Source: Chloroflexota bacterium
GTDB lineage: Bacteria > Chloroflexota > Dehalococcoidia > Lucifugimonadales > Lucifugimonadaceae
Reading direction: 5' to 3'
NCBI GenBank assembly: GCA_002721675.1
Contig: PBLC01000009.1
Coordinates: 7,063 to 54,763, forward strand
Length of the DNA stretch: 47,701 nucleotides
Below, piece by piece: positions 1 through 7,180 of the stretch. Each line of letters starts with the position of its first letter. Position 1 is the first letter of the stretch. Both the position numbers and the translations under genes were made by a program. A model generated the notes under the pieces. It was given only the letters and a program-made list of their open reading frames with translations. It did not search any database and was not told where the DNA came from.

Positions 1-438
1 AATGAGGTAGCGATAGATGCTTTTTCCGGGGTTGGAACTTTTGCAGTACTTTTATCAAAATATGTAAAAAAAATATATGGAATTGAATCATCTCAATCAT
101 CAATAAATGATGCAATTTATAATTCAAAATTAATTCAAAACATAGAATTTATTCACTCAGAAGTAGAAAATGTATCATCTGATTTTTTTAATGAAAATAT
201 TGATTTTGTTATTTTAGATCCTTCGAGAAAAGGAGTTCATGAAGTAGCTTTGGATTGGATTGAAAAATTATTGCCAGATCGTATAGTATATGTTTCGTGT
301 GAACTCAAAACTTTGAAAAGAGATCTGGGTAGATTGACTAATAATTATTCCATTCGTAAAGTCATTCCTGTAGATATGTTTCCTCATACAAAGCATGTTG
401 AGTGTATAGTATCTCTAGATAGGACAAGTAAATTATGA
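1..438 (+). CDS. RNA (uracil-5-)-methyltransferase, RlmD/TrmA family, 5'-truncated
   Basis: Reading frame 1 is open from the first base, so the start lies outside the window. The 145 visible residues are the SAM-binding catalytic end of an RNA m5U methyltransferase. They show the SAM-binding loop DAFSGVGTF near the edge, LDPSRKG (family LDPPR.G), YVSCELKTLKRDL (family YVSC.P.TL.RD, carrying the catalytic Cys), and the C-terminal DMFPHTKHVECI. Whether the target is 23S rRNA (RlmC/RlmD type) or tRNA cannot be settled from this fragment. The ORF track lists only an internal ATG at 250. The stop overlaps the tatA start (ATGA), which suggests translational coupling. Confidence 0.88.
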   Translation, partial: NEVAIDAFSGVGTFAVLLSKYVKKIYGIESSQSSINDAIYNSKLIQNIEFIHSEVENVSSDFFNENIDFVILDPSRKGVHEVALDWIEKLLPDRIVYVSCELKTLKRDLGRLTNNYSIRKVIPVDMFPHTKHVECIVSLDRTSKL

Positions 439-650
439 ATATTTTAGGAATAGGTCCATTTGAATTATTAATAATTTTCCTTGTTGCCTTTTTGTTCCTA
501 GGTCCTGATAAATTATCAAAATTCTCTAAAGATTTCGCCAAATACATAAGAGGATTTAATAAGCAAAAAGATGAATTGAATGATTTAATTAATTCAGAAA
601 TAGATATTATTGATGAAGATATAAATGATAAAAAAGATTTCAAAAAATAA
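435..650 (+). CDS. tatA: Sec-independent protein translocase TatA/TatB-like
   Basis: This 71-residue protein has a short N-terminal membrane helix (ELLIIFLVAFLFLGP), the hinge FLGPDKLSKF and an amphipathic helix, followed by an acidic tail. That is the standard TatA/TatB layout. Such proteins oligomerise with TatC to move folded twin-arginine substrates across the cytoplasmic membrane. The ATG overlaps the stop of the upstream methyltransferase by 4 bases, and the 3' end overlaps tatC. TatA and TatB cannot be separated reliably by eye. It is one of two such genes here, the other being at 1375-1575 on the opposite strand. Confidence 0.85.
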   Translation: MNILGIGPFELLIIFLVAFLFLGPDKLSKFSKDFAKYIRGFNKQKDELNDLINSEIDIIDEDINDKKDFKK

Positions 651-1374
651 GACTAACCCTAAAGATACTAATTCTTTTATGGGACACTTTTCTGAATTAA
701 GAAAAAGGATAATTTTTATTCTAATAATTTATTTGATTTCAACAATTATAGGATTTGTATTACATAGAGAAATACTAGAAGTAATCGTAAAGCCAGTTGA
801 GCAAATTAATGAATTAACTCAAGGCTTGCCAATATTTACTAATATTACTGAATTTTGGGGAGTAGTTATGAAAGTTTCACTACTTGCAGGTTTACTAATT
901 TCATTTCCATTTATTAGTTTTCAAGCACTTGCTTTTGTTCTTCCAGGGCTTAGATCAAACGAAAAAAAATTTACATTAATTGTACTTCCTGGATCAATAA
1001 TTTCATTCTATCTAGGTTCAGCATTTGGTTTTTTTGTACTTGTCCCACCCGCAATAAAATTTCTTGTATTTTTTGGTGGAGATATTTCCACACCTCTTAT
1101 TCGGATAGGCTCTTTGGTGCAACTGACAACGAACCTAATGATATGGATGGGTATTTCATTTCAGTTACCTATTATTATGTATTTATTAACTGTTCTGAGA
1201 GTTGCAGATCATAATAGATTTAAGGCTCTTAGGAAATGGTTTATTGTTATTGCTTTTATATTAGGTGCAATAATTACACCTACTTTTGATCCTGTTAATC
1301 AACTTATAGTAGCAATACCTATAATTGTTCTTTACGAGGTAGGGTTCTTATTATCTTGGATTTCTAAAAAGTAA
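625..1374 (+). CDS. tatC: Sec-independent protein translocase TatC
   Basis: This 249-residue multi-span membrane protein begins with the TatC signature HFSELRKRI and ends LYEVGFLLSWISKK. The hydrophobic profile fits six membrane segments. TatC is the twin-arginine signal receptor of the Tat translocase. Two ATG starts are possible: 625, inside tatA (26-base overlap), or 679, which begins just before the signature. The first adds a charged 18-residue leader, and neither has an obvious ribosome-binding site. The stop is directly followed by the stop of the convergent tatA2, with no base between. Confidence 0.9.
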   Translation: MIKKISKNKTNPKDTNSFMGHFSELRKRIIFILIIYLISTIIGFVLHREILEVIVKPVEQINELTQGLPIFTNITEFWGVVMKVSLLAGLLISFPFISFQALAFVLPGLRSNEKKFTLIVLPGSIISFYLGSAFGFFVLVPPAIKFLVFFGGDISTPLIRIGSLVQLTTNLMIWMGISFQLPIIMYLLTVLRVADHNRFKALRKWFIVIAFILGAIITPTFDPVNQLIVAIPIIVLYEVGFLLSWISKK

Positions 1375-1575
1375 TTATTTTTTACTTTTAGTAGTTTTTG
1401 AGGCTAAATCCTTGTCTTTTTCTTCTTCTTTACCCGCTAGAGAATCTTTGAATAATCTTATTCCTCTACCTAATCCTTGCCCTACTTCAGGTAACTTTCC
1501 TACACCAAAAACAACCATTATTATTACAAATATTAAAAATATCTCTAATGGACCTATTCCTCTTAAAAAATTCAT
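1375..1575 (-). CDS. tatA: Second TatA/E-family translocase protein
   Basis: This 66-residue protein has one membrane helix (GPLEIFLIFVIIMVVFGVGKLPEVGQGLG), the FGxxKLP hinge typical of TatA/TatE, an amphipathic helix and a Lys-rich tail. It is closer to the textbook TatA form than the plus-strand copy at 435-650, so the pair may split TatA and TatB roles, or both may be TatA. It lies 9 bases downstream of lexA on the same strand, probably cotranscribed, and abuts the convergent tatC exactly. Confidence 0.85.
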   Translation of the reverse strand: MNFLRGIGPLEIFLIFVIIMVVFGVGKLPEVGQGLGRGIRLFKDSLAGKEEEKDKDLASKTTKSKK

Positions 1576-1584
1576 ATTTATATC

Positions 1585-2244
1585 CTAATTTAGATAATTC
1601 CTTATTAATCCTACGACTTTTCCTTCAATAATAACATTATTATTCTTTGTAATTATAGAAGAATATCTTTTATTTGAAGGTCTGAGTTCAACTTTATTCC
1701 CATTTTTATATATTCTTTTTAATGTGGCTGTATCTTCTTCCACTCTTGCTACCACTATATCTCCTTGCCTAGGCTTATAGGAATTATTATTAGTGCAATC
1801 TATAATAATTATATCTCCGTCTTCAATGGAATCTTCAATCATTGAGTCCCCCATTATTCTTAATGCTAATAATTTATTATTGTTATTAAACATAGATTTA
1901 GACAAACTAACCCTTTCTTCTCCAAAAGAAGAGTTGTAAGCAATTTCATCGGTAGAGAGAAGATCAAGAGGTATTCCTGCAGATATTGTACTAACTATCG
2001 GAACAGAAAAAGATTCAGATTCCTCATTTGATCTTATTATGCTCCTAGCTACACCTTTTCTTCTGTCTAGCAATCCCTTTTTTTCTAAAATATCTAGATT
2101 ATAAGAAACAACTGACTTAGAACTTATGTTGCAACCAATTTTTACGTCTTCAATGGTTGGAGATATCCCGTTTTGGTCAAGATATTCACATATGAATTCA
2201 TATATGAGAGTTTGCTTATAAGATAATTCTAAGTACTTTTCCAT
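1585..2244 (-). CDS. lexA: LexA-family SOS repressor (S24 autopeptidase)
   Basis: This 219-residue protein has an N-terminal winged-helix domain (about 1-70) and a C-terminal S24 peptidase domain. The self-cleavage pair is A89-G90 in STISAGIPLD. The catalytic serine is S134 in MGDSMI, and the general-base lysine is K176 in TATLKRIYK. On RecA activation the protein cleaves itself and releases the SOS genes. The recognition helix region (SSKSVVSYNLDILEKKGLL) differs from the common SxSTVHyHL form, so the operator may not be the usual one. A strong promoter sits directly upstream, with a small inverted repeat in its spacer. Confidence 0.9.
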   Translation of the reverse strand: MEKYLELSYKQTLIYEFICEYLDQNGISPTIEDVKIGCNISSKSVVSYNLDILEKKGLLDRRKGVARSIIRSNEESESFSVPIVSTISAGIPLDLLSTDEIAYNSSFGEERVSLSKSMFNNNNKLLALRIMGDSMIEDSIEDGDIIIIDCTNNNSYKPRQGDIVVARVEEDTATLKRIYKNGNKVELRPSNKRYSSIITKNNNVIIEGKVVGLIRNYLN

Positions 2245-2252
2245 GTTTGAAA

Positions 2253-2281
2253 AGAGTAAACAACCTAAAGTTTAGTGTCAA
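2253..2281 (-). promoter_or_regulatory. lexA promoter with an inverted repeat in the spacer
   Basis: On the minus strand TTGACA (2281-2276) and TACTCT (2258-2253) are separated by exactly 17 bases, a good housekeeping promoter. The spacer holds CTAAACTTTAG (2265-2275; arms CTAAA/TTTAG around one base). Placed between -35 and -10, it is a plausible LexA self-repression site. The operator role is inference. Confidence 0.6.
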
Positions 2282-2305
2282 CCATATTTTGACGTTTGTA
2301 ATAGA

Positions 2306-2566
2306 TTATTTTTTTATGCTGGAGGATAATTTCTTTATCAATCTAGATTTCTTTCTAGCAGCATTATTTTTATGTAAAACTCCTTTTTGAGATGCTTTAT
2401 CAAGAGAAGAGATTGCCTCTTTTATCTTATTCTTTGTAGATTCACTATTTGGATCTTTTTCTATTGATTCTTTAGCAGATTTCACAAGAGTTTTGGCAGC
2501 CGAAACTATAGGTCTGTTATAAGTTGCATTTTTTTTAGATGTTCTTAAACTTTTTTTGCTAGGCAT
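2306..2566 (-). CDS. rpsT: 30S ribosomal protein S20
   Basis: This 86-residue, Lys/Ser-rich, all-helical protein has the S20 signatures MPSKKSLRTSKK at the start and KNNAARKKSRLIKKL near the end. S20 binds 16S rRNA early in small-subunit assembly. The ATG lies inside the last codons of rel (8-base overlap), so its translation is probably coupled to the alarmone enzyme. Confidence 0.93.
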   Translation of the reverse strand: MPSKKSLRTSKKNATYNRPIVSAAKTLVKSAKESIEKDPNSESTKNKIKEAISSLDKASQKGVLHKNNAARKKSRLIKKLSSSIKK

Positions 2567-4493
2567 TATTTCTATTTATCGTTTCAATATTATCTACGCC
2601 ATCTATTGTTTCTATAATGGAGTAAATTTTATTCTGTTGTTCTAAACCGTTAGAGTCTACTGTAATTAGAATACTTTTTCCAGTATCTATTTCATTTGTA
2701 GATATTCCAGTTATATTTAACCCCTCATTAGATATTATGTTTGTTACATCTCTAATTAAGCCAACTCTGTCGGCAACATCTATCTTTATTGTGATATTTT
2801 TAATTTGTTGATTTAAAAAGCCAGATAACTTTTTCACAAGAGTAGGAGTGTTTATAACACCTGACCCAACTAGTAAAGCCAATTCATCTAATGATTCATA
2901 AGATAATTCATTAGATAATTCTCCTAAAGGAGTATTTATTTTTAATCTGCTTACTAGTCTATTTATGACATCAACCCCTCTTTCAATATTCAAGGCTTTT
3001 TCTTCTTTTCTGAACCATTGTCTAATTTTGAATCTAGATTTATTTGTGCTTACATAACCCAGGTCAGGATTTAGCCAGTCAAGTTTTGGTCCTTGGTTTT
3101 TAGATTTAATTATTTCGATTGTATCTCCATTTGAAATAACTGCATTTAGAGGCATATTCTGTCCATTTATTAAAGCAGAAGAAGCATTATTTCCTAGTTC
3201 TGTATGGACTTCATATGCGAAATCTATAGGAGTGGATCCTTCAGGAATTGATTTTATATCTCCTGCTGGGGTATAGCAGTAAATTCTTTCCTTAAGAATA
3301 TCTGTTTTGATTGAGTCAATATAGTTTTCATCTTCTGGTAACTCAATTTGCCAGTCAATTAAATTCCTAAACCAATTCAATTTATTCATATATGCTCCGT
3401 CTAAATTTTCTGGAATGTCTTTATATTGCCAATGAGCTGCAATTCCTCTTTCTGCAATTTCATGCATTTCTTTAGTTCTGATTTGTATTTCGACAGGGTA
3501 ACTATCGAGGCACATCACAGTTGAATGTATAGATTGATACATGCTTTCTTTAGGATTTGCTATGTAGTCATCAAATTCACCAGGAATAGGTCTCCATAAT
3601 TCATGCAAAACTCCTAAAGATGCATAACAATCTTGAACTGAATTAACTATTATTCTAACGGCTATAAGATCATGTATTTCGTCAAATTTTTTACCTAAGA
3701 TAGAATATTTTTCTATCTTCTTATATATGCTGTATAAGTGTTTTGCTCTTCCTTCTACTAGGCAATTAATTGATGATTTTGCTAGAGCCTCTTCTAATAA
3801 TGAAGTTGCTCTTTTTGCATAATTTTCCCGTTCTTTTCTTTTGCCAGAGATTAACTTTGCTATTTTTTTGTAAGAATTAGGGAGCAGGTACTTAAAAGCT
3901 TCGTCTTCTAATTTCCACTTAAATTCCCATATTCCTAGCCTATGAGCCAAAGGAGCAAATATTTCCATTGTTTCTAGGGCAATTCTGGATTGAGATTTTT
4001 CATCTAATGCAAATAGAGTTTGCATATTGTGCAATCTGTCAGCTAACTTAATTAATATTACTCTTGCATCCTCAGTAGTTGAAAGTAGAAGTTTTCTGAT
4101 AGTAGCTGCTCTTGAAATATCTGAAGTAGAATCTGATATAAGATTTTCTTGGGTCGAGGAAGTTATTTTTATAGTTGGAAGTTTGGTAACACCATCGACC
4201 AAGGCAGCGACCTCTTTTCCAAATTTATTCTCTAATTCTTCATACTCTACTTCACAGTCTTCAATAACGTCATGTAGTAGAGCTGCAGAAATCGTAGGCC
4301 AATCCATTTTCATTTCCGCAAGATATATGGCTGTGTTAATTGGGTGAGTTATATAAGGCTCGCCCGTTTTCCTTTTTTGATCTTTATGACTTTCGGTTGC
4401 AAATTCAAGAGATTGTCGAATTTTTTCAAGATCTTTCCCAGATAGATATTTTTCAACTTTAGTTATTAAGTTTGTTTTATCAGTTGTAACCAT
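2559..4493 (-). CDS. rel: Bifunctional (p)ppGpp synthetase/hydrolase, RelA/SpoT family
   Basis: This 644-residue stringent-response enzyme has three recognisable parts. The HD hydrolase domain spans about 35-200, with H50, HD at 74-75 and KLADRLHNM. The synthetase domain spans about 235-360, with GRAKHLYSIYKK, DLIAVRI and VEIQIRTKEMHEIAERG. The TGS domain spans about 402-463. A helical region and a C-terminal ACT domain (about 567-640) follow. Both catalytic domains look intact, so synthesis and hydrolysis are expected. The protein is shorter than the usual 720-750 residues because the Cys/His zinc-finger segment normally found before ACT is missing. It overlaps rpsT by 8 bases. Confidence 0.93.
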   Translation of the reverse strand: MVTTDKTNLITKVEKYLSGKDLEKIRQSLEFATESHKDQKRKTGEPYITHPINTAIYLAEMKMDWPTISAALLHDVIEDCEVEYEELENKFGKEVAALVDGVTKLPTIKITSSTQENLISDSTSDISRAATIRKLLLSTTEDARVILIKLADRLHNMQTLFALDEKSQSRIALETMEIFAPLAHRLGIWEFKWKLEDEAFKYLLPNSYKKIAKLISGKRKERENYAKRATSLLEEALAKSSINCLVEGRAKHLYSIYKKIEKYSILGKKFDEIHDLIAVRIIVNSVQDCYASLGVLHELWRPIPGEFDDYIANPKESMYQSIHSTVMCLDSYPVEIQIRTKEMHEIAERGIAAHWQYKDIPENLDGAYMNKLNWFRNLIDWQIELPEDENYIDSIKTDILKERIYCYTPAGDIKSIPEGSTPIDFAYEVHTELGNNASSALINGQNMPLNAVISNGDTIEIIKSKNQGPKLDWLNPDLGYVSTNKSRFKIRQWFRKEEKALNIERGVDVINRLVSRLKINTPLGELSNELSYESLDELALLVGSGVINTPTLVKKLSGFLNQQIKNITIKIDVADRVGLIRDVTNIISNEGLNITGISTNEIDTGKSILITVDSNGLEQQNKIYSIIETIDGVDNIETINRNNA

Positions 4494-4533
4494 AGTTAGA
4501 TTTTCAACTACTTTTTCAAGTATTACAAGATTA

Positions 4534-5376
4534 TTAATCTAATGATGGTTTTCCCGGAAATAGTAATCCTGATGAGAATTTTCCTATTAGGTCTAAAAAT
4601 TGTTTTGGAAATCTATAAGTCTTTCCAGTTTTATCTTCTATTATCCCCTTAGGTGATCCATCACTACATATTGCATAAAGTCCAATATTTTCATTTTCTA
4701 ATTCAAATTGTATTTGATATAAAAATATACATTTTTCTTCGTAATTCTGATTTAAGGGAATGTCGATTGTTTTAATTAGATCATTTTTTTCATCTTCATT
4801 TAATATTTTTAATTCTTCATAAACTCCACCTGTGAGTCTACTAATTATGATTTTTTTTGAGTTATCTAAATTCAAAGACTCAACTAAATTTTCTGTCTCG
4901 TCCCAACTTATAGTTGAGCAGTTTACGTAATACGACCCATCTAAATTAGAATGAATTTCATAGTTTTTGTTATTTGTATTAAATATAATTATCCACCCTG
5001 GTGTTACAACTTGAGCATATAATTCTCCTGGTTTTGGGCATTCTAAACTTGCATTACTAAAAACATATTCTTTGTAAGATTCAACTTGAATATCTGATGG
5101 AGGAATATTTAATTCAACAGATAGTTCTGCAATAAATAGTCCTCCAAAACTTGGAATTTGAGGTGTAGGAGTCGGAATTGGAGTCGGAATTGGAGTCGGA
5201 GTTTTTATAACTTTAACTTCTGGAATTGGAGTCGGAGTTGCAAACATAGGGCTCATTTCACCTTTGCCTTCTTTTTCATTATTTATAAGTGCTTGAAAAA
5301 TAATTAAAAATACAATTGCAACAGAAAATATTACTATAATAATTGTTCCAATAATTTTAAATAGGGTTTTATCCAT
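4534..5376 (-). CDS. Hypothetical membrane-anchored extracytoplasmic protein with TP-rich stalk
   Basis: I do not recognise a family. The protein (280 residues from this ATG) has an N-terminal membrane helix (about 6-28), a Thr/Pro-rich stalk (repeated TPIP units) and then a globular domain of about 200 residues with three or four cysteines. The layout suggests a cell-surface domain held off the membrane by a flexible linker. The ORF-track start at 5415 is a TTG that only adds residues before the hydrophobic segment, so I prefer the ATG at 5376. It may be cotranscribed with the DUF454 gene upstream. Confidence 0.7.
   Translation of the reverse strand: MDKTLFKIIGTIIIVIFSVAIVFLIIFQALINNEKEGKGEMSPMFATPTPIPEVKVIKTPTPIPTPIPTPTPQIPSFGGLFIAELSVELNIPPSDIQVESYKEYVFSNASLECPKPGELYAQVVTPGWIIIFNTNNKNYEIHSNLDGSYYVNCSTISWDETENLVESLNLDNSKKIIISRLTGGVYEELKILNEDEKNDLIKTIDIPLNQNYEEKCIFLYQIQFELENENIGLYAICSDGSPKGIIEDKTGKTYRFPKQFLDLIGKFSSGLLFPGKPSLD
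5168..5203. repeat. Three 12-bp tandem units encoding a Thr-Pro stalk
   Basis: The plus strand reads GGAGTCGGAATT twice and then GGAGTCGGAGTT. A further copy of the last unit lies at 5228-5239. The units keep the reading frame and encode the TPIP repeats of the anchored protein. In-frame tandem units of this kind can change copy number by slippage. Confidence 0.8.
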
Positions 5377-5445
5377 ATTATAATTATAATTCAAAATTGA
5401 AATCAGTTCTTTCAAAAACTCTGAAGATTAATAATTAAATTATTA

Positions 5446-5874
5446 CTAATCTTTCTTTAAAGGGACTCTAAAACTAACATAATAAAATCCAATCATTCCT
5501 GCCATTAAGACGATTATTTTAATTATGTTGTTAGGTATAGCGATTGGCGAAATAGGCAGTACAGCTAATAATATAAAAATTGTCATCATTGAAAGAGCGG
5601 TGATTTTTGCTCTTATAGGCATTCCTTTTCCTTCTCTGAAATCTTTTATATATTTTCCAAAAGTTTTATTTCTTATTAGCCAGTTGTATAACTTTTCTGA
5701 TGATCTTATATAGCAAGCAGCGGCTAGGATTAAGAAAATAGTTGTTGGGAGCCCAGGCACAAATATGCCAATAGCCCCTATTCCTACAAAAATACTACCT
5801 AGAGATATCCAAAAAAGCCTTACGAGAAGAAATCTACTTTTCTTCATTTCATGAGGCGAATTATTTTCCGGCAT
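5446..5874 (-). CDS. DUF454 (YbaN-like) inner-membrane protein
   Basis: This 142-residue membrane protein carries the DUF454 hallmarks: GAIGIFVPGLPTTIFLILAA, CYIRSSEKLYNWL, then a short loop FGKYIKDFREGKGMP and two more membrane helices. The function of the family is not established. The ORF-track start (5892) is a GTG with no ribosome-binding site. The ATG at 5874 follows AAGAGGAAT, so I use that one. It overlaps the end of hemH by 14 bases and is likely translated from the same message. Confidence 0.8.
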   Translation of the reverse strand: MPENNSPHEMKKSRFLLVRLFWISLGSIFVGIGAIGIFVPGLPTTIFLILAAACYIRSSEKLYNWLIRNKTFGKYIKDFREGKGMPIRAKITALSMMTIFILLAVLPISPIAIPNNIIKIIVLMAGMIGFYYVSFRVPLKKD

Positions 5875-6958
5875 ATTCCTCTTCTTTTTCACTCAAATAT
5901 TCTGCAAAATTTCTCACCCAGTCCTCATTATCATTTAGACTTGGTATAAGTTTTACATATTCGCCGCCATTTTTTTCAAAATCTTCATGATTTTCTACTG
6001 CAATTTCTTCAAGAGTTTCTAAACAATCTGCAGTAAATGAGGGGCAAGCAACAGACACCTTTTTAATCCCTTGTTTAGCTAAATCTTCTAACACATCAAT
6101 GATATTTGGTTGAATCCATTTTTCAGGACCAAAAGTGCTTTGATAGCAAATTTTAAAGGGTTTATCAGGGTCAAGTGATTCTGAAAGTTTCATTACTGTT
6201 TTAACACAATGAGATTTATAGCAAAATTCATTATTCTCGCTGTCTTTTTCGCAGCAATTATCTACTTCTTGGCAATGTGATTCTGAAATATCTGCTTTTC
6301 TTAATTGCCTTACAGGAAGACCATGAAAACTGAAGAGCAAATATTCACTATTTTTATATTCCTCTGATTCGATAATACTTTTCTTAAGTGAGTCTAGGTA
6401 AAATTCTTCATTATAATAATGATTAATTTTAATTAAACTAGGGCTGTAATTTTCTTTTTTCAATACATTTTCAACCTCAGTAAATGTCGATCCTGAAGTC
6501 GCTTCAGCATATTGAGGGAACATAGATACAAGAAAAATTTTATCTGTGCCGTTTTCTTTAAATGTTTTTATTGCTTTACCTATGGAAGGGTTTCCATATC
6601 TCATACCAATTTCGACGTTATTATTTGTATATTTTTTTAATTTTTCTGCAAATTTAATTGTATTAACAAGTAATGGGGAACCTTCTTTTGTCCAAATGCC
6701 TTTGTATTTAGATTGTATCTTGCCTGGCCTAAAAGGCAGAACAATAAGATTAACTATCATCCATCTTAAAACTGAAGCTACAATATTTCTCAATACATCA
6801 ATTCCTTTAGAGTATTCTTTTGGCCTTTTGGAAGGATAATCAAGCATATCTGGATCCGACAAAAATTGTTTTAAGTATCTCCTTAGCGCCGGGATGCTCG
6901 TTTCATCTGGAGTTCCAGTGTTCATAATCAGGTAGCCAACTTTATTTTTCTCTTTCAT
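5861..6958 (-). CDS. hemH: Ferrochelatase
   Basis: This 365-residue class II chelatase inserts ferrous iron into a porphyrin at the end of heme synthesis. It shows MNTGTPDE near the N-terminus, LPFRPGKIQSKYKGIW, the catalytic His in FSFHGLP, and the Glu-bearing SFTADCLETLEEI near the C-terminus. Between these lies a cysteine-rich stretch (ESHCQEVDNCCEKD, then FCYKSHC) resembling that in Bacteroidetes-type enzymes. Whether it binds an Fe-S cluster or stays apo is not visible. The gene is divergent from the iron importer fbpABC across a shared 222-bp region. Confidence 0.93.
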   Translation of the reverse strand: MKEKNKVGYLIMNTGTPDETSIPALRRYLKQFLSDPDMLDYPSKRPKEYSKGIDVLRNIVASVLRWMIVNLIVLPFRPGKIQSKYKGIWTKEGSPLLVNTIKFAEKLKKYTNNNVEIGMRYGNPSIGKAIKTFKENGTDKIFLVSMFPQYAEATSGSTFTEVENVLKKENYSPSLIKINHYYNEEFYLDSLKKSIIESEEYKNSEYLLFSFHGLPVRQLRKADISESHCQEVDNCCEKDSENNEFCYKSHCVKTVMKLSESLDPDKPFKICYQSTFGPEKWIQPNIIDVLEDLAKQGIKKVSVACPSFTADCLETLEEIAVENHEDFEKNGGEYVKLIPSLNDNEDWVRNFAEYLSEKEEEYAGK

Positions 6959-6989
6959 AGAAGATGCAATTAGATACTAGTTAAGTAGT

Positions 6990-7001
6990 TGTTTTAAAAC
7001 A
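6990..7001. promoter_or_regulatory. Perfect 12-bp palindrome upstream of hemH
   Basis: TGTTTTAAAACA is a perfect palindrome 32 bases upstream of the hemH ATG, probably in the leader or near the transcription start. It is a candidate operator in the hemH-fbpA divergent region. AT-rich palindromes of this size also arise by chance. Confidence 0.35.
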
Positions 7002-7109
7002 GTCTGTGAAATATATACATTATTTTATTATTTTTTAGCAAATAAATTGTTGTGAAAAACAAGAATTAACAAAAAGTTAACATAATATTTAGTAAATTAG
7101 TAGAAATGT

Positions 7110-7130
7110 ACTTGACTTAAGTGGTCAAGT
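7110..7130. promoter_or_regulatory. Inverted repeat upstream of fbpA, candidate iron-regulator site
   Basis: ACTTGAC-N7-GTCAAGT has perfect 7-bp arms and lies 51 bases upstream of the fbpA start. The left arm contains TTGAC, usable as a -35 element, so a bound regulator would block the promoter. The sequence does not match the classic Fur or IdeR consensus, so the regulator is unknown. Confidence 0.5.
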
Positions 7131-7180
7131 TTAATAAAAAGTATATCAAATTAGTCAACTATAACAGAAAGGTTTAGGCT

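Noticed and set aside
4027-4347. ORF opposite rel (106 aa) and similar antisense ORFs such as 42561-42857, 35084-35620 and 14621-14914
   Set aside because: They lie fully within well-supported genes on the other strand and show no recognisable domains.
5377-5415. TTG start at 5415 for the anchored hypothetical protein
   Set aside because: It only adds 13 residues before the membrane helix and has no ribosome-binding site; the ATG at 5376 is more natural.
5875-5892. GTG start at 5892 for the DUF454 gene
   Set aside because: No ribosome-binding site, while the ATG at 5874 follows AAGAGGAAT.
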